Counted from the first letter of the stretch, positions 1 through 11,970 are shown. The stretch is DNA of 64,000 bases from Dillenia suffruticosa (GCA_033439265.1 JAVTVX010000035.1:9946001-10010000); one strand, 5' to 3'. The notes: generated by a model from the letters alone, not told the origin. Program-made: numbers and translations.

Positions 1-1145
1 TTAAGAACATTTATTCTGTGTCCAAGTAATAATGAATAATTTAGTGGGGAAACCAGTAGCAAATGCATGTAAAGGTTTCCTAGCTTATTTGACTTGCAGA
101 AGTAGGCATCTAAATACTGTCTAAGTGCTAAAACTTGTAATTAGACATGCTAAAATCGGTGTAAAAGTTACACTTGATCACCATCTTATATTTCCTTTCT
201 GGAAGATAAGTTGTGAATAATTTATACATCATACAAATCTAGAGGTTCAAGCATATGCACAACAGGTGAGTGTCTCGGTGTCATGATCAAGAGTTGCAGA
301 AAATTGACAAAATAATCATTTGAAAATATAGTATGGGCAATTATCACAAGATATTGAAATTGCAAGCCCCATAAATTTTAATAATTTTCATATATATGTT
401 ACTTGTACATATATCTTCTTGAAATTTTAATTGGAAACTAGGACCAATGCACCATCCCCATTCAAGTTATGATATTTGTGGATGCACAAAATCATTCAGC
501 ACAACAAAGACCTTTTCTAAGAACCTCACAGAAGGGATAGAAGAAAAAGTGTTCAATCTGAGAGAGAAGCTTAGTTTTAAGTTTATCTTTGCTGTAGATC
601 TAACAGAACTAGTTATCTACTCCTGCTCCTCTCTCTTCTTGGGAATACCCACCCAAGCATTCTCTAATTCACAATAATGTTTAAACCGCACCTCTTTGAC
701 TCTGTGCGTTGTATAAAATGGTAACAGAAGGATTTCAGAAAATTCTGTTGTTTTTACTAATTGAACCGTACATTAAGCAATATGTGGGCTTTGTTCTAAT
801 CAAAGGCCACATATGAATGTGATAGCATTTGAAATAAACTTTCTAAATAAAAAAACTCTCACCAATAAAATTTAAGACATCTGCTGTTGGCAAGCCTATA
901 CTAACAACAATGAGCAACTTACTAAAGAAGAAAAACAGAAATACTTATTGTAAGTGAATCAGCATGAAAGGGAGAAGTAACACATTACTGGGAGTTTGTG
1001 TTCAGAATAAAGTTATAAAAAAAAACACAGCCAAAACAAACGAAGGAAACTCTATTGAATATGAAGTAAACAGAAACATTTCATCTTAACATGCATGATT
1101 TAGATCATTTCAAGGAAATAGAAAACCATGAGATAAGTTACTCAC
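1..1145. other. Left edge: probable intron of the phosphoesterase gene
   Basis: This AT-rich sequence follows the last phosphoesterase exon found on the minus strand. I looked for the next expected exon, starting LGEEHVGY or similar, and did not see it, so this is probably intron with the remaining exons beyond the left edge. The 76-codon plus-strand ORF at 447-677 shows no recognisable motif. No repeat or RNA gene was recognised. Confidence 0.45.
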
Positions 1146-4100
1146 CATTCCAATTGAAGTTGGACAGGATCCTTCACCCTAGTTTCAAAATCGAGTATTT
1201 AGTACAACCTTGATAGTATGAACTGGGAATAAGAACTTTAAATACCAAACTTATCCAAAGACAAAAACAAACTGCAAGTTCGGGGACAAAACCAAGACAC
1301 GGAAATAAAGTGGGAAATCAATTAGAAAACTCGAGCCAAAAAGGCCCATTTTAATGGGCTTCCACCACTACCAGATATGGGGAGGGTTGAATGTAAGCAG
1401 CTCTTCCTCTGCAAGGAGGGAGGCTGTTTTCAATCACTTGAGCCATGAGCTGTGACCACAAGTCACAATGGGAAAACCTAAAACCTAACACTTGCACCAA
1501 GGTACTCCCCCAAAATCTCAAACACCTTGACACAATTAATTTTAAAACATCAACAATAAGTATAACAATAATACAATCTAAATGGGAGAAATGAAGGCGT
1601 ACTTGTTGGAAAATCGTTGGGTATACCAACAATCATGATTTCCCAAAATTATTGCTTTAGGAAATTTGAGACTTGAGATGCTTCTAACAAGTTCAACATT
1701 CTCATTAGCAAGATCACCTGAAAGGGACCAATGAACATGAAAGTAAGACAAAATGAAGAGAAGGAAACAGCAAATGAATACATAACCGAAGAGAAGGAAA
1801 CAGCAAATGAATACATAACCAAGGCAAACAAGAGATGAAAATTAGTCTCAAACCGCCTAACCAATCTGAATTGGCAAAAGAAAGTGCAGAATGAAGAAGG
1901 CCTTGTAGCTAGAACAAGGAAGGAAAATGACATGCCTGTGAAGAGCACCAAATCTGGCTGCATTTACATTGTAAAGTATGTTAGGTCACACAATGCATTA
2001 GACTTCTCATAAAACAATCTGCCCCTTGAAATCCTAAAATTTTAATGTAGTTGAAGAAAAAGAGTCAAAGTAGAGCTACAAGAAGATACAAATGCAAGCA
2101 TAAACATTCCAGCACATATCGTATTGATGCAATTGCAAGCATGCACAAGAACATTTGTGACATAGAAAAGTGATCACCCCGTGCACCAAGTGCTCCCCGG
2201 CTTAGTGCGAGGTTAAGGGGAGGGTGGGCGTATATGTACGCAACCTTCCTCTTGCATTTTTTGCAAAGAGGCTGTTTCTACGCCTTGAACCCGTGACCTC
2301 GAGGTCACCAAAGGTGCAACTCTACCGTTGCGCCAAGGTTCGCCCTCTTGTGACATGAGCGATGCAAAAAATTGCCAACTTAATGCCAGACCTGGCTAAA
2401 GAGATATAGAATTATCAAAAAAAGGAAAAAGGACTAGCACAAATTTCCCAAAGGTCATAATCACCAAATAAGCAAGCACAGTAAACAATACTTCTTTAGT
2501 TGGCCCAGCTGCAAAATTATTCTGATTGGCACAATGATATCAAAGATGCATCCATGGCTAGCCTAGCATGTCACATTAGCAAAGTGCCTTCAAAGAGCTT
2601 GCCCTTTTCCCCTAACTTGCCAAGTCACCTAGTATGAGCATCTTGTTGAAATTTAAGTTTAGAGGGTATTACATTAATGATTTTAATGTTTATCTCTTTG
2701 ATGGAATAAATCTTTTTAAGTTTTTTCTGTTCCCCTTCTTTTCTATTTTTCTTGGCTGTTTCCGCTTTCTATTATTGGCCTAGTTATGTTGGCGATTTGT
2801 TGTTTTCATTTCTTCCTTAGCTTTTTTCTGTTTTTAGCCCTCTGCTCCTTTATCTATTTATCCTATTTTTCATCCTTGTTTTGTTGCATACTTGAAATTT
2901 AAACAGATGGAGAAAGATCTATAATTTGTAAATAGTTCATTTTAAATAACATTTATTGTTAGTAGTACATAATATATTTTTGTTGATAATGATGCATAAG
3001 GGGATATATTGAAATCTTTCGCTAAAAGTGTAGTCACTTTGACCTAGTTTTATAGATTCTTGCCCTATGATCATCAGGTCAGAGATTCAAGCAATCCCCT
3101 CCCATTAAAGAGCATTAGACATGTGTGCACACAGCAACTTGCTTCTGTTTTCGACTGAACATCTTGTTGGGTCAAAGACACATGTGCATGCAGAGGCTAA
3201 GCAATAAATTTTTCTTAGGGGGAGAAAGTACAAAATCAATGGGGCAGGGAGTCAAACATTATAATTTTTAGGGACAAATAGCATTTTAAAGGATTTTAAT
3301 AGTTCTAAATCTTTAACAGGCATTTCTAGACTTTTTTTTATTAGAAATGCTGCTAAAGGTGTATGAAGTAAAAATTTTTCTCCCAAAATTTCAGGGGGCA
3401 GTCTAGTTGCCCCACTTTGCTCCTGAAAGGTGCCAAGCACCTTTAACAGCATTGTAGGATATTAACCCCTTCAATTTGCCAAAACCAAGTTAGCTATGCT
3501 CCATTGAGATATTTCAAGGACAACTTGCTTCTCTCTCTACTTCCATCAACATGCGGTGATACTTTTTTGAGTCAAATGCAATAAACTCCCAGTGGTTCAG
3601 CCTGTTTGCATTAATGACCCTCCAGTTTTCAATTTTGGACATAACCCTCTATTACATACTTAACAAGAAAACTTATGAGCTTTAAATTCCCTAGAAGGCC
3701 CCAAACTCCAAGTGAATTCCTGGCGTTAGCCTGTTTCTGAACAACTTCCTCAGCCTAGTATGAATTTGATGAGGTATTAGTCAATTAATTTGTGATTTTT
3801 TGATCAAATCATGCAGTGCACATGAATTTTTCTATAGGATGAATAAATGGGGGCACAATGCTAACTTTCTTTAATATGGAGTTATGTGCAAAATCCAGAT
3901 CATGTGGTGGTTTTGAGCAAATGTGCCACTCAACAAGGGGTTTCTGCATTTTACCCTTTAAATCATTTCCTCTCTCTACAGCAAGTACTACCCCAAAAGA
4001 GAACCCCACTTAACTAGTCCGAACCTCGAACAGAATCAATTCCCCATCTTTTCAGTTCACTTTTTAAACTTCTTTGTGGGATGACATGAATAATGCCTCC

Positions 4101-4849
4101 TTGGTCTCTAAATGTCATGCTATTTTATTACACAACAATATTCCAGATATTGTGTAGCCCAGACCATATTTGAAAAACGGGCAGTCATATTTCATACCTC
4201 ATTGTAATCACTTCCGGCCTAAGACTCTAAGATAGGGTCTGGACCTTTTTGTGAATGAAATCTCCTATCAGAGAACTTTGTAGTCCATGTTTAGTCATGC
4301 CAAAAAATGGAAACCAATTAAATTACAATGCCATCGAAGATTGTAGATCACACTTGTCCTTAGAAAGTCTTCAAAAAAAACACTACAAGTTACATGCTTC
4401 AATCCACAAAAAAGGAAACACAAAATTCCAAAACATATAAAGTGGGGAAATTTTGATGTTGTCAGATTCAATAACATTCCAAAGATAACCAATGACCATA
4501 AAAACAGAAGCAGAAAGGTACCTGCAGCAACTCAAGAGCTTTTGTATCTTCTTCCAGGTGCCAGTCACCATGCTTCAATGAACAAAAAAATTGAAATATA
4601 AATACAATTACATAACTCAATTATAAGTCATTTCAAGCAAATTGATCACAAAGGTAGCAATAGCACGAGATACATTTTTGGCAGTTGCAGACCCTAGAAT
4701 GAGATTTCTTTACTATTTAGCTAGGGAGTAAGAATATTCTTACACCTAGGGTTTTCAAGCTCGAAACGTAAAATTCAACTAAATCAGTTCAAGAGAGAGA
4801 GAGCTCTTACAACATCGCCAACGACGGCAATACGAATTGAGGAAGCCAT
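1146..4849 (-). CDS. Calcineurin-like metallophosphoesterase, 5' part (five exons, runs off the left edge)
   Basis: Exons on the minus strand: 4849-4811, 4572-4522, 1957-1936, 1717-1603 and 1178-1146. All phases join in frame to give about 86 codons. Exon 1 starts MASSIRIAVVGDV. Exon 2 adds HGDWHLEEDTKALELLQ, exon 3 PDLVLFTG, exon 4 a segment with DLANENVEL and GNHDCW, and exon 5 VKDPVQLQLE. The three metal-binding blocks of the calcineurin-like phosphoesterase superfamily are present in order: GDVHGD (residues 11-16), FTGD (36-39) and GNHD. This matches the N-terminus of a conserved plant/cyanobacterial phosphoesterase family as I remember it; the substrate is unknown to me. Introns are GT-AG except intron 3, which starts GC (1935-1934) and would be GC-AG. 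Exons are only 22-115 nt, so no long ORF marks the gene. The C-terminal half lies left of the window. The family is sure, the exact exon limits fairly sure. Confidence 0.85.
1340..1512 (-). mobile_element. Degenerate Au-type SINE
   Basis: Read on the minus strand this runs from ACCTTGGTGCAA (tRNA-like box A region), through GTGACTTGTGGTCACAG and the box B region GGCTCAAGTGATTG, to AAACAGCCTCCCTCCTTGCAG and a CCCTCC stretch. The order of blocks equals that of the better copy at 2164-2347 and of the Au SINE family as remembered. It lies in the intron between exons 4 and 5 of the phosphoesterase gene. No clean target duplication was found, so it is probably older. Confidence 0.6.
1718..1935 (-). 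other. Phosphoesterase intron 3 (GC-AG)
   Basis: A 218-bp intron with a GC donor (minus strand ACAG|GCATGT) and a canonical CAG acceptor. It contains a short direct duplication: the 33-36 bp segment around 1745-1780 is repeated at about 1781-1818 (both include the words GAAGAGAAGGAAACAGC and AATGAATACATAACC). Confidence 0.6.
1958..4521 (-). other. Phosphoesterase intron 2 (2.56 kb)
   Basis: A long GT-AG intron between exons ending CTGCAG and starting CCAGATTTG. It holds the Au-type SINE at 2164-2347. A stretch at about 3040-3135 has a weak box-B-like word (GAGATTCAAGCAATCC), and the rest is plain AT-rich sequence. The small ORFs in it (3252-3452, 3809-4009, 4255-4492) show no recognisable motif. 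Confidence 0.65.
2164..2347 (-). mobile_element. Au-type SINE with target site duplication
   Basis: A 184-bp tRNA-derived SINE on the minus strand. Box A is TGGCGCAACGG, box B is GGGTTCAAGGC, followed by AAACAGCCTCTTTGCA, a CCCTCCCC block and a GTGCACGGGGTGATC end with a T-rich tail. This layout matches the Au SINE family as remembered. It is flanked by a perfect 9-bp direct repeat TTGTGACAT (2155-2163 and 2348-2356), the target site duplication. It lies in intron 2 of the phosphoesterase gene and transcribes in the same direction. Confidence 0.9.
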
Positions 4850-5405
4850 TGGAGAGAGATGGTGGTGATGATGCCTAGAGGAAGGAGAAGAGCAAGAGGA
4901 AAAGGGAGAGGAGAACGTGGTAAGCGTCTGTGACCAAGTGCACAACATGGCCTCCTTCCCCGCCCTAAATTGTCAAATAAATTTTCCACATTAAATCAAT
5001 TCCTTCCTCCCAACCACCGCCATTTCAAATCAGCCCGGCCCGATCAACCGGATCCGTCAAATGTTCATAGTCCTGGCCACGGTTTTGGAACGAGCCCGAA
5101 TCGGAACCGACCGCCGGTTCAGGGAGTCAAATGAAATAATACTAAGCTTAGGGTCATTAAATTATCAAAACAACAGTCAAATGAAATACGGTCCTCGCCA
5201 CGGTTAATTTTTTTATGAAATAATAAAATAGTTGATCATGGTTAATATGACGATCAAAATGGACATAAATTTTATGAATTTCTATATTTATAAAATTATA
5301 AAATAATTTGGTAATTTAATCTATAAATATAATTTGAATTTAATTCATATTAAAATGATTGAAAAGAATATAATATAAGTGGACCTAGAATTTGAATCAC
5401 ATGTA
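4850..5405. other. Phosphoesterase 5' flank
   Basis: Upstream of the phosphoesterase start on the minus strand is a pyrimidine-rich leader of about 80 bp (minus-strand TCTCTC and CTTCCTC runs, 4850-4920), typical of plant 5' UTRs. Beyond it the sequence is first GC-balanced (4920-5110), then AT-rich up to the copia insertion. No clear TATA box was identified. The copia element inserted about 560 bp upstream of the start codon. Confidence 0.45.
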
Positions 5406-5410
5406 AAAGA

Positions 5411-5874
5411 TGAAACACCTAATTTAGCATCGATATGTGAGAATTAAAACACAATTAGAACACCATAAAGGTGTACTTGTATGTTTGTTAACCATAATCT
5501 AAACATTACGGAAGGAAAAGCAAACTCTTCATAAGCAAGTTAGACAAACATTATCTTCCTCTCGATTTTCACATGATGGCGACTCTCAATGGTTAGGTAA
5601 CTGGTTGTTGAAGTGAAGAGAAGACCTGATCAATATTAAATGACCTTTTAAAACCCTATTTGCATCCCCATAAAAGGTTTCTTGGGCCAAAAGCTACACA
5701 ACCACCAAATCACGTCTTAAAAGATATGCCAAACCCTATTTCATAATTTTGATCACTTAAAATTTCTATAAACTTTTATGCTTGTCACATATTAGAACTA
5801 AATTTATCAACCGGTTTTTATTAAAATCCAAAATCTCTAATTAATAGTAGCTCACTTAATAGAAAATTCTTACA
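5411..5874 (-). repeat. Copia element 3' LTR
   Basis: A 464-bp LTR beginning TGTAAGAATTTTC on the minus strand and ending GTGTTTCA. It aligns by eye with 11981-12438 throughout, with many substitutions, implying an old insertion. A purine-rich tract (minus-strand GTGAAGTGCGAGAA, ending at 5875) directly precedes it and is the polypurine tract. Confidence 0.92.
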
Positions 5875-5889
5875 TTCTCGCACTTCACC

Positions 5890-6600
5890 AATATTAATTG
5901 GAGTTTTATTTATATTAAATATATATATAGTTTGAAAATAAGATTTCAGTGATTCATTCAATTTTAATGTGGCCACAATTAAAAAAAAAAATTAGTACTT
6001 GAAATTACATCTCAGTGATTTCGTCCAATAAAATTACCTAATACCGAATTATAGCAATCTTAATGCCCCTTATTGACACAAGACTAATCTATAATTACAA
6101 GTACCAGTAATCCTATCGACAATAGATCTCAGTATGGCTGTGTAGTAAGAAAATAGCAGCCAAATATGATCATAATGTATTACTTTTATTATTGGTCCTC
6201 TTTATGATTTCTCTGAACTCAATGAGAAATCTGCACGGCATTAACAATATACCGGTATGTCTCTCACTGATTATTGAAATAACTCAATGGTGTCTTTATG
6301 CGACATACTATTAAAATAATTGTTGAGCTAAACATTAAACTCAAATTCTCATAATATATAATATGACAATCTCAATCAATTATGTGCACATTTACAAGAA
6401 AAATCAAACAAACAGCGTGAAGTGTAAATTAACAATAATCACTAATCAATATATAATCAAAATTTTATAAATTATTCAAATATAGCAGGATTTCATAAAC
6501 ATATACAAAAGTATAATATGGGAATTTAAAATATAAGTAATATACTCCCACTAACTAACCAAGTACATCAAAAAACTATAAAATACCCATGCTCTCAACA
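5890..6600. other. Copia element, non-coding 3' internal part
   Basis: AT-rich sequence between the end of the RNase H domain and the 3' LTR. It holds no recognisable coding motif. The word ACTCCCACT near 6545 resembles the complement of a copia polypurine tract, but the LTR does not start there. Confidence 0.5.
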
Positions 6601-7263
6601 TATTTTACAAAGATAGTTGGTCTCAACCCCTTTTAATAGATCAGTTAACATATTATCTGTACCAATGTGTTCAACCACAATGTCACAATTCTTCACAAAA
6701 TCTCAAACCTTAAGAAATTTTATATCTAAATGTTTAGACCCACTAGTAATTTTGTTGTTTTTAATGAACAAAGCAAATTTACTGTTATAATAAATCCGAA
6801 ACGGTATAGAAATAGAATCAACAGCTTGTAGACCAAAGAGAAAGTTTTTAAACCAAATGGCTTGCGTAGCACCTTCATAACAAGCAACAAACTCAGCCTA
6901 CATGGTGGAGAAGGCTAAAAGTGTTTGCTTAACACTCTTCCAATAAACAACACCTCTAGCTAATATAAAAATATATCCAGATGTGGACTTCACATCATCT
7001 TCGCAATCAATAAAGTCAAAATCTGTATATCCAATAATTTCAAGATTATCCACCTTTCTATATACAAACATATAGTCATTGGTCTTTTGTAAGTATCTCA
7101 TCACTTTTTTGGTAGCAACCCAATGACCATGACCAAGGTTAGAGAGATATATGTCTAGGACTCCTACTGTAAAGGTTATGTCAGGCCTAGTGCAAATCTG
7201 TACGTACATAAGACTCCGAGCTGCACTAAAACAATGTATGTCTTTTATAGATTCTCTCTCCAA
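6600..7263 (-). pseudogene. Copia RNase H domain
   Basis: The minus-strand translation includes ARSLMYVQICTRPDI, a typical link from RT to RNase H, followed by GYTDFDF, where the family has GY-D-DW, and KSTSGYIF. Then come STM, a stop where the family has EAEF, and VACYEGATQAIWF. The tail HIGTDNMLTDLLKG corresponds to the family's T-NM-AD-LTKG end. The stop in place of the glutamate of the AE(F/Y) motif breaks the domain. This is the C-terminal end of the polyprotein. Confidence 0.85.
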
Positions 7264-7455
7264 ATCATTTTTTTTTGTACTGACTAAGCCTTAACTTGTT
7301 ACCTTTCACGACAGGTGCATTCCCAGCCTTACAATTCTGCATATTGAATCTGTTGAGCATACGACAATATATACCCTTTGAGAAAGACCAACGAGTTCTG
7401 AGACCTATCCCTGCGGATCTCAATGCCAAGAACAAGTATACATCTTCAAGAACTT

Positions 7456-8025
7456 TCAGGTAAAAATCTTAGATAACAAACGTTTGGTGTCATGCAACAA
7501 CCCAACATCATTACTGGTCAATAAGATGTCATCTATATACAAAACAAGGAAGATAAACTTACTCTCATTAATTTTGCGGTATATGCATGGATCAATTTTG
7601 TTCTCCTTAAAACCCATAGAAGTAACGACCTCATCAAGTTTCAAAAACCATTGCCCGGAAACTTGTCTAAAACCATAGATAGACTTCTTGAGTTTATACA
7701 TCACGTATTTACTCCCCAATTCCTGGAAACCTTCAGCTTGTACCATATCAAGCTCCTCTTCAAGCTCACCATTCAAAAAGACTATTTGCACATCCATTTG
7801 ATGGAGTTCCAAACCAAGATGTACTACAAAGGCCATAATGATTCTAAAAGAATCCTTGGAAGACACTGATGAAAATGTCTTATTGTAATCCACTTTTTTT
7901 TTTTTGAATAAATCCCTTTGCCGCCAACGTAGTCTTAAATCTCTCAAGTCTCCATTTGGAATCCTTCTTGGTTTTGTATACCCATTTACAAACAATCGCA
8001 TTACTACCCTTTGGAAGCTGAACAA
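7456..8025 (-). pseudogene. Copia reverse transcriptase domain
   Basis: The open stretch contains VDYNKTFSSVSSKDSFRII, HQMDVQIVFLNGELEEEL, YGFRQVSGQW and the catalytic box VLYIDDILL, all in the copia RT order. The family's metal-binding D-x-x-x-AFLNG is seen as DVQIVFLNG. Both aspartates of YIDD are intact. A lysine run next to a poly-A tract at about 7890-7905 and an upstream frame change show that the domain is no longer fused to the integrase part. Confidence 0.92.
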
Positions 8026-8369
8026 GCTCCCAAAATATCATTTTGTGCTATAGATTGCATCTCGTTTTTCATAGCATCCATCCACATAGCAGTATGGGGA
8101 CAACTAATGGCATCACGAAAAGTTACAGGATCTACTACATGACTAATATCATAATCACTTTGTCCAAGAAAGACTAAATAGTTATTAGAAATAACAGAAC
8201 TTATTGGCCTAGAAGATCTCCTCAAAGGTACCTCAACCTCAACTTTCGGGACCATAAGAACATTAATGGGAGCAACAATTGAATTCTGAGGAGGAGCATT
8301 TTCATCATGATGACCATGATCTTCTCTCTCAACAATCACAGACACTATACTTCTCTGTGTAGTAGTCAA
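8004..8369 (-). pseudogene. Copia integrase-RT linker
   Basis: A 121-codon open stretch with VPLRRSSRPIS, YDISHVVDPVTFRDAI and MWMDAMKNEMQSI. These match the conserved linker that joins integrase to RT in copia polyproteins (usual form RRS-R, then a WM-AM--EM box). It overlaps the RT frame by 22 bp, which marks a frameshift. Confidence 0.8.
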
Positions 8370-8504
8370 ATGGATGTTAATATCCTTAATAGGCTCGTTT
8401 CAACATCTGATATTTTTATGTCAACAATATCTATCTCCTAAAATTTTACTACTTGTGACTCCACAATTTTGGTTTTACTTGTGGAGTAAAAGAATATATA
8501 TCCT

Positions 8505-9402
8505 TTAGAATGATATGGGTACCCCATGAAAAAAACAATGAGTAGTTCTAGATTCAGTTTTGCGTTCATGAGGGTTATAAATTCTAACTTCTACGGAACA
8601 TCCCCAAACTCGAAAGTGGTTTAAAGTGGGTTTTCTACCCGTCCACAACTCAAAATGTGTTTTGGGAACAGATTTGCTAGGTACTCTATTCAGAATATAC
8701 AAATCTATTTTTATGACTTCACCCTAATGTGACTCGTGAAGATTGGTTCTACTCATCATGCTCCTCTTCATTTCCTTAAGGGTGCGATTCTGTCTTTCGG
8801 CCGCACCATTTTGTTCAAGACTACCTGGCATAGTATAATGAGCAACAATCTCATATTCTTGTAAGTATTTGGCAAACGGTCCTATATACTATCAAGTTGT
8901 GCCATGTTTGTCATAATGCTCACCTCCTCGGTCAAACTTAACAATATTAATGAATTTCCCTAGTTGTTTCTCTACCTCTCTTTTAAAGATTTTAAATTTC
9001 TCTAAAATATTAGATTTATCATCAATTAGGTGAAAATAAATATAATGGGAAAAATATCTATAAAAGTAAGAAAGTATCTGTTATACACAAAGTAGGAGTA
9101 TGAGATCTACTAATATTATTGTGTATAATTTCCAAAAAATCAATACTTCGAGTTGTCCCCTTTTTCTTGGGCATGATCATTTTACCTCTTATATAATCTA
9201 TATAAGGGTCCAATTTTTCAAAATCAAAAGGAGACAAAATGCCATCTTTTCCTAATATTTGAATTCTCTCGTTTAAGATGTAACCTAATCTTTTATGACA
9301 CAATAAAATTGACTCTTCTTTAATGAGAGGTCTTTTAGACAATATGTTCTCAATATTCATGCAACTATACTCATTATTTGGAACTAAATACAATCTATAC
9401 AA
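8505..9402 (-). pseudogene. Copia integrase region with pre-integrase domain
   Basis: 9402-9058 encodes the GAG-pre-integrase zone, with LCHKRLGYILNERI where the family has LWH-RLGH. 8702-8505 encodes the integrase C-terminal part, YILNRVPSKSVPKTHFELWTG and FRVWGCSVEV. The catalytic core between about 9050 and 8710 is split by stops in several frames and the D-D-E set could not be read in one frame. This piece is clearly dead. Confidence 0.85.
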
Positions 9403-9424
9403 ATATCAATAAATTTAAATTCCC

Positions 9425-9772
9425 TTAAAAGCTTTGAAATTCAAAATCAAGTTTACTTTTCCATTTTCCAATGCCAAAGTGATAACGTAATTTGTTCAAA
9501 ACAGAAACTGAAATTAAATTACCCCTAAATGACAGCACATAAAAGACATTTTCCAAAATGAGTTTAAAACCAAACTCTAAATTTAAACCAATTGTTCCTA
9601 CGTAGCAAACATCTACTTTAATATTGTTTCTAGTTCTGAGCTTAGATTTTGTCCCACTTACACTTGGTTTCCGTTTGCTTTTGAACCCCTTGCAATGTAA
9701 CAACAATATGAACAATTGCACCACTATCAAGCCACCAAGAATTTTGTAGGGTATCAATAAAACAAAATTCAA
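9425..9772 (-). pseudogene. Copia aspartic protease region
   Basis: The active-site box reads WWLDSGAIVHIV on the minus strand (the DSGA codons are at 9729-9718). This is the copia form of the retroviral-type D-S/T-G protease motif. The longest ATG-started stretch here is in another frame, so a shift separates the box from the downstream part (GLNLEFGFKLILENVFYVLSFRGNLISVSVL), which matches the family's V-NVLYVP-L--NL-SV-. Confidence 0.8.
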
Positions 9773-9804
9773 AACAAACGAAACTAGTGTGTTCCTTCTT
9801 GTTT

Positions 9805-10545
9805 ACTCTTTTTCTCTAGCCAAGTTGAAACACTCTAACTTCATGTGACCTTTCTTTTTGTAAAAAAAAAAAACACTTGATACTTTATGAATGACAACCT
9901 TAAGACCTCCTACAACTTTGGTTTGACCACTACCATATCCTTTGTTATCCTAAACTTTCTTAGGATCACTAGACACATTCTTTCCAGATTTCTTAAAACT
10001 TTTCGAAAATCAGGTTTCGAATGAGTGGCAAGAAATACACTCTCACTCTTTTCTTTCTTTAGTTTTTCTTCCTCAGAAACACATTTGGACATAAGGTCAT
10101 TGATACTCCAATTCTCATTCACAACATTGTAGGCAGTTTTGATTTGGGAAAACTTTAGAGGTAAAGAATTAAGGGTATGATGAACAATGAATTTTTCAAG
10201 AATGATGATTTCATGGAATGCCAATTTGTTTCGGAAATGGACCATTTTCATAATAAAATCTCTAATACCCTTTGCACTATCATACTTCATACTTCATACC
10301 CTGCACTCATTCATAAGGTTCACAGCCTTAGGCTTACTAGATTTTTGATATCTTTTCCCTACAGTATGGTGAAGCTGCTTAGCATTATCAATGGTTTCCA
10401 ACGCACTCAATAGATGTTCAGACACAGGCCTCCTAATGGCATAGAGACACATATGGTTCACCCTATCCCACTTAGCAAAAAACTCTCTCTCCTTAACAGT
10501 GCTCCCAGAAGTTAATTTAGCAGGCGGATCAACACATAAGGCCAT
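9805..10545 (-). pseudogene. Copia gag
   Basis: 10545-10294 and 10290-9910 are consecutive pieces of a UBN2-type copia Gag: FFAKWDRVNHMCLYAIRR, then FIMKMVHFRNKLAFHE and HHTLNSLPLKFSQIK. About 9870-9805 encodes a broken zinc knuckle, recognisable as KKKGHMKLEC, with its N-terminal cysteines displaced by a homopolymer of T on the plus strand. One frame shift lies at about 10292. Confidence 0.85.
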
Positions 10546-10599
10546 GTCAATCTCACTTATAATCAGTGCAAATGACAGATTCTCGTTCCATCTCTTATA

Positions 10600-11970
10600 A
10601 TTTGATGCATGAAAAAACTCAATAGTTGTTTGATTGTGTTGATACTAAAGGTCACTGTTTGAGACAAAAGATGCAGTAATTGATTAATATGCAATAATAA
10701 TAAAAGAAATTAGTAACGATCTAAAACATGCTAATAATAAACAAAGACTTCAGTTGTATCATCACAAACTCTCCTTTGGGTAGAGAATGTGACATTCTCA
10801 TAGGTATTATTTACATAAAACTAATATGAGAATATATCAGTTTTCGAGAAATCCACCCTCTTTGGACAGATAGATCTTCTAAACCGATATATCTTCAACC
10901 TTGATGTTTTAACACCCATAACAAATAAAATCACCCCCTTTGGGCAGGTAATTGCATAAGATAACTTAATCATCCCGTAACCTTGAATGAAAATATTTCG
11001 TTAGTTTTTAGTAAGTGAGCCACTTTGACAGCCAAACATTTACATCAATTAATAAAATATTCTCAAACTGCAAAATTAAAAAAAAAATTGTCCTTTGAAT
11101 TCTAACTCACATACTCAACTCAATATATACTACAGTCCACATTATATGAGATATTAAACCTTCATGTATCTCATTTGGTTCTCAAACAACACATATTCCA
11201 TCAAAACTCAATGTTTTAAATTATTCCATTTACTAAATTATGCACATAAATACAACCCCATAGTACACAATTTTTTAGACCTATCTAGAAAGAGAACATG
11301 CTGACAATAGGTTTTTAGTGTGTTCAAATATTTTATAACATGATAAAATCAAGAATTAATGTGCATAAAAGTAGAGCGTAATAAATATATATCAAAACAC
11401 ACAAAAAATAAATTATACCAAATGAAATCATTAGCATAAAAAATGAGACTATTTGAATGAACCTAATTTCACAGGGAGAAAAAAAAGACCTTTTAATTTC
11501 CAACGTCTCAGATCTGAAAAATATTTATATATTTATTTGGGAATGATAACAAAAACCTTTTTTTTTTAAATTCAAATTGCAAATATATAGTTCATTTTGT
11601 TTATCTGTAAAATTTGGTCTCTCTTGTGCTCAATTTGTGTGTTGTAATAGAAAAGTGACTTTTGCTTGGGAACGATCCAATTTTATGTGTTCTTGTTCTA
11701 ATCATTTCTAGGTATAGCTTCCTCTAAAAACTTCACATCTTGCAAATTGAGAAATGTAATCAATCTACTACTTCGATATCAATTATTTCTACCAAATCAC
11801 ATCAAATCAGAGACTACCATATTTATTTGTGGAGTTATGTCCAAGATTGACGATCAGGAAATATGGTTCTAACAACTCAAAAAACAAACCCTTATAATTT
11901 ACTGTTTGCAAAATTATAAATAAAAATAAAAAATTGTAGATTCATGATTCTAATCTCACACAAATCCTAC
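10600..11970. other. Copia element, 5' untranslated internal part
   Basis: About 1.4 kb of AT-rich sequence between gag and the primer binding site, with no coding motif seen. This leader is long for a copia element and may contain a secondary insertion that I could not delimit. Confidence 0.4.

Noticed and set aside
447-677. 76-codon plus-strand frame as a small gene
   Set aside because: No motif, no promoter signal, and it lies in what is probably an intron of the phosphoesterase gene on the other strand.
6540-6555. Alternative 3' LTR start of the copia element at ACTCCCACT
   Set aside because: No sequence to its left matches a right-hand partner there; the true LTR pair with an exact AAAGA duplication starts at 5874 and 12438.
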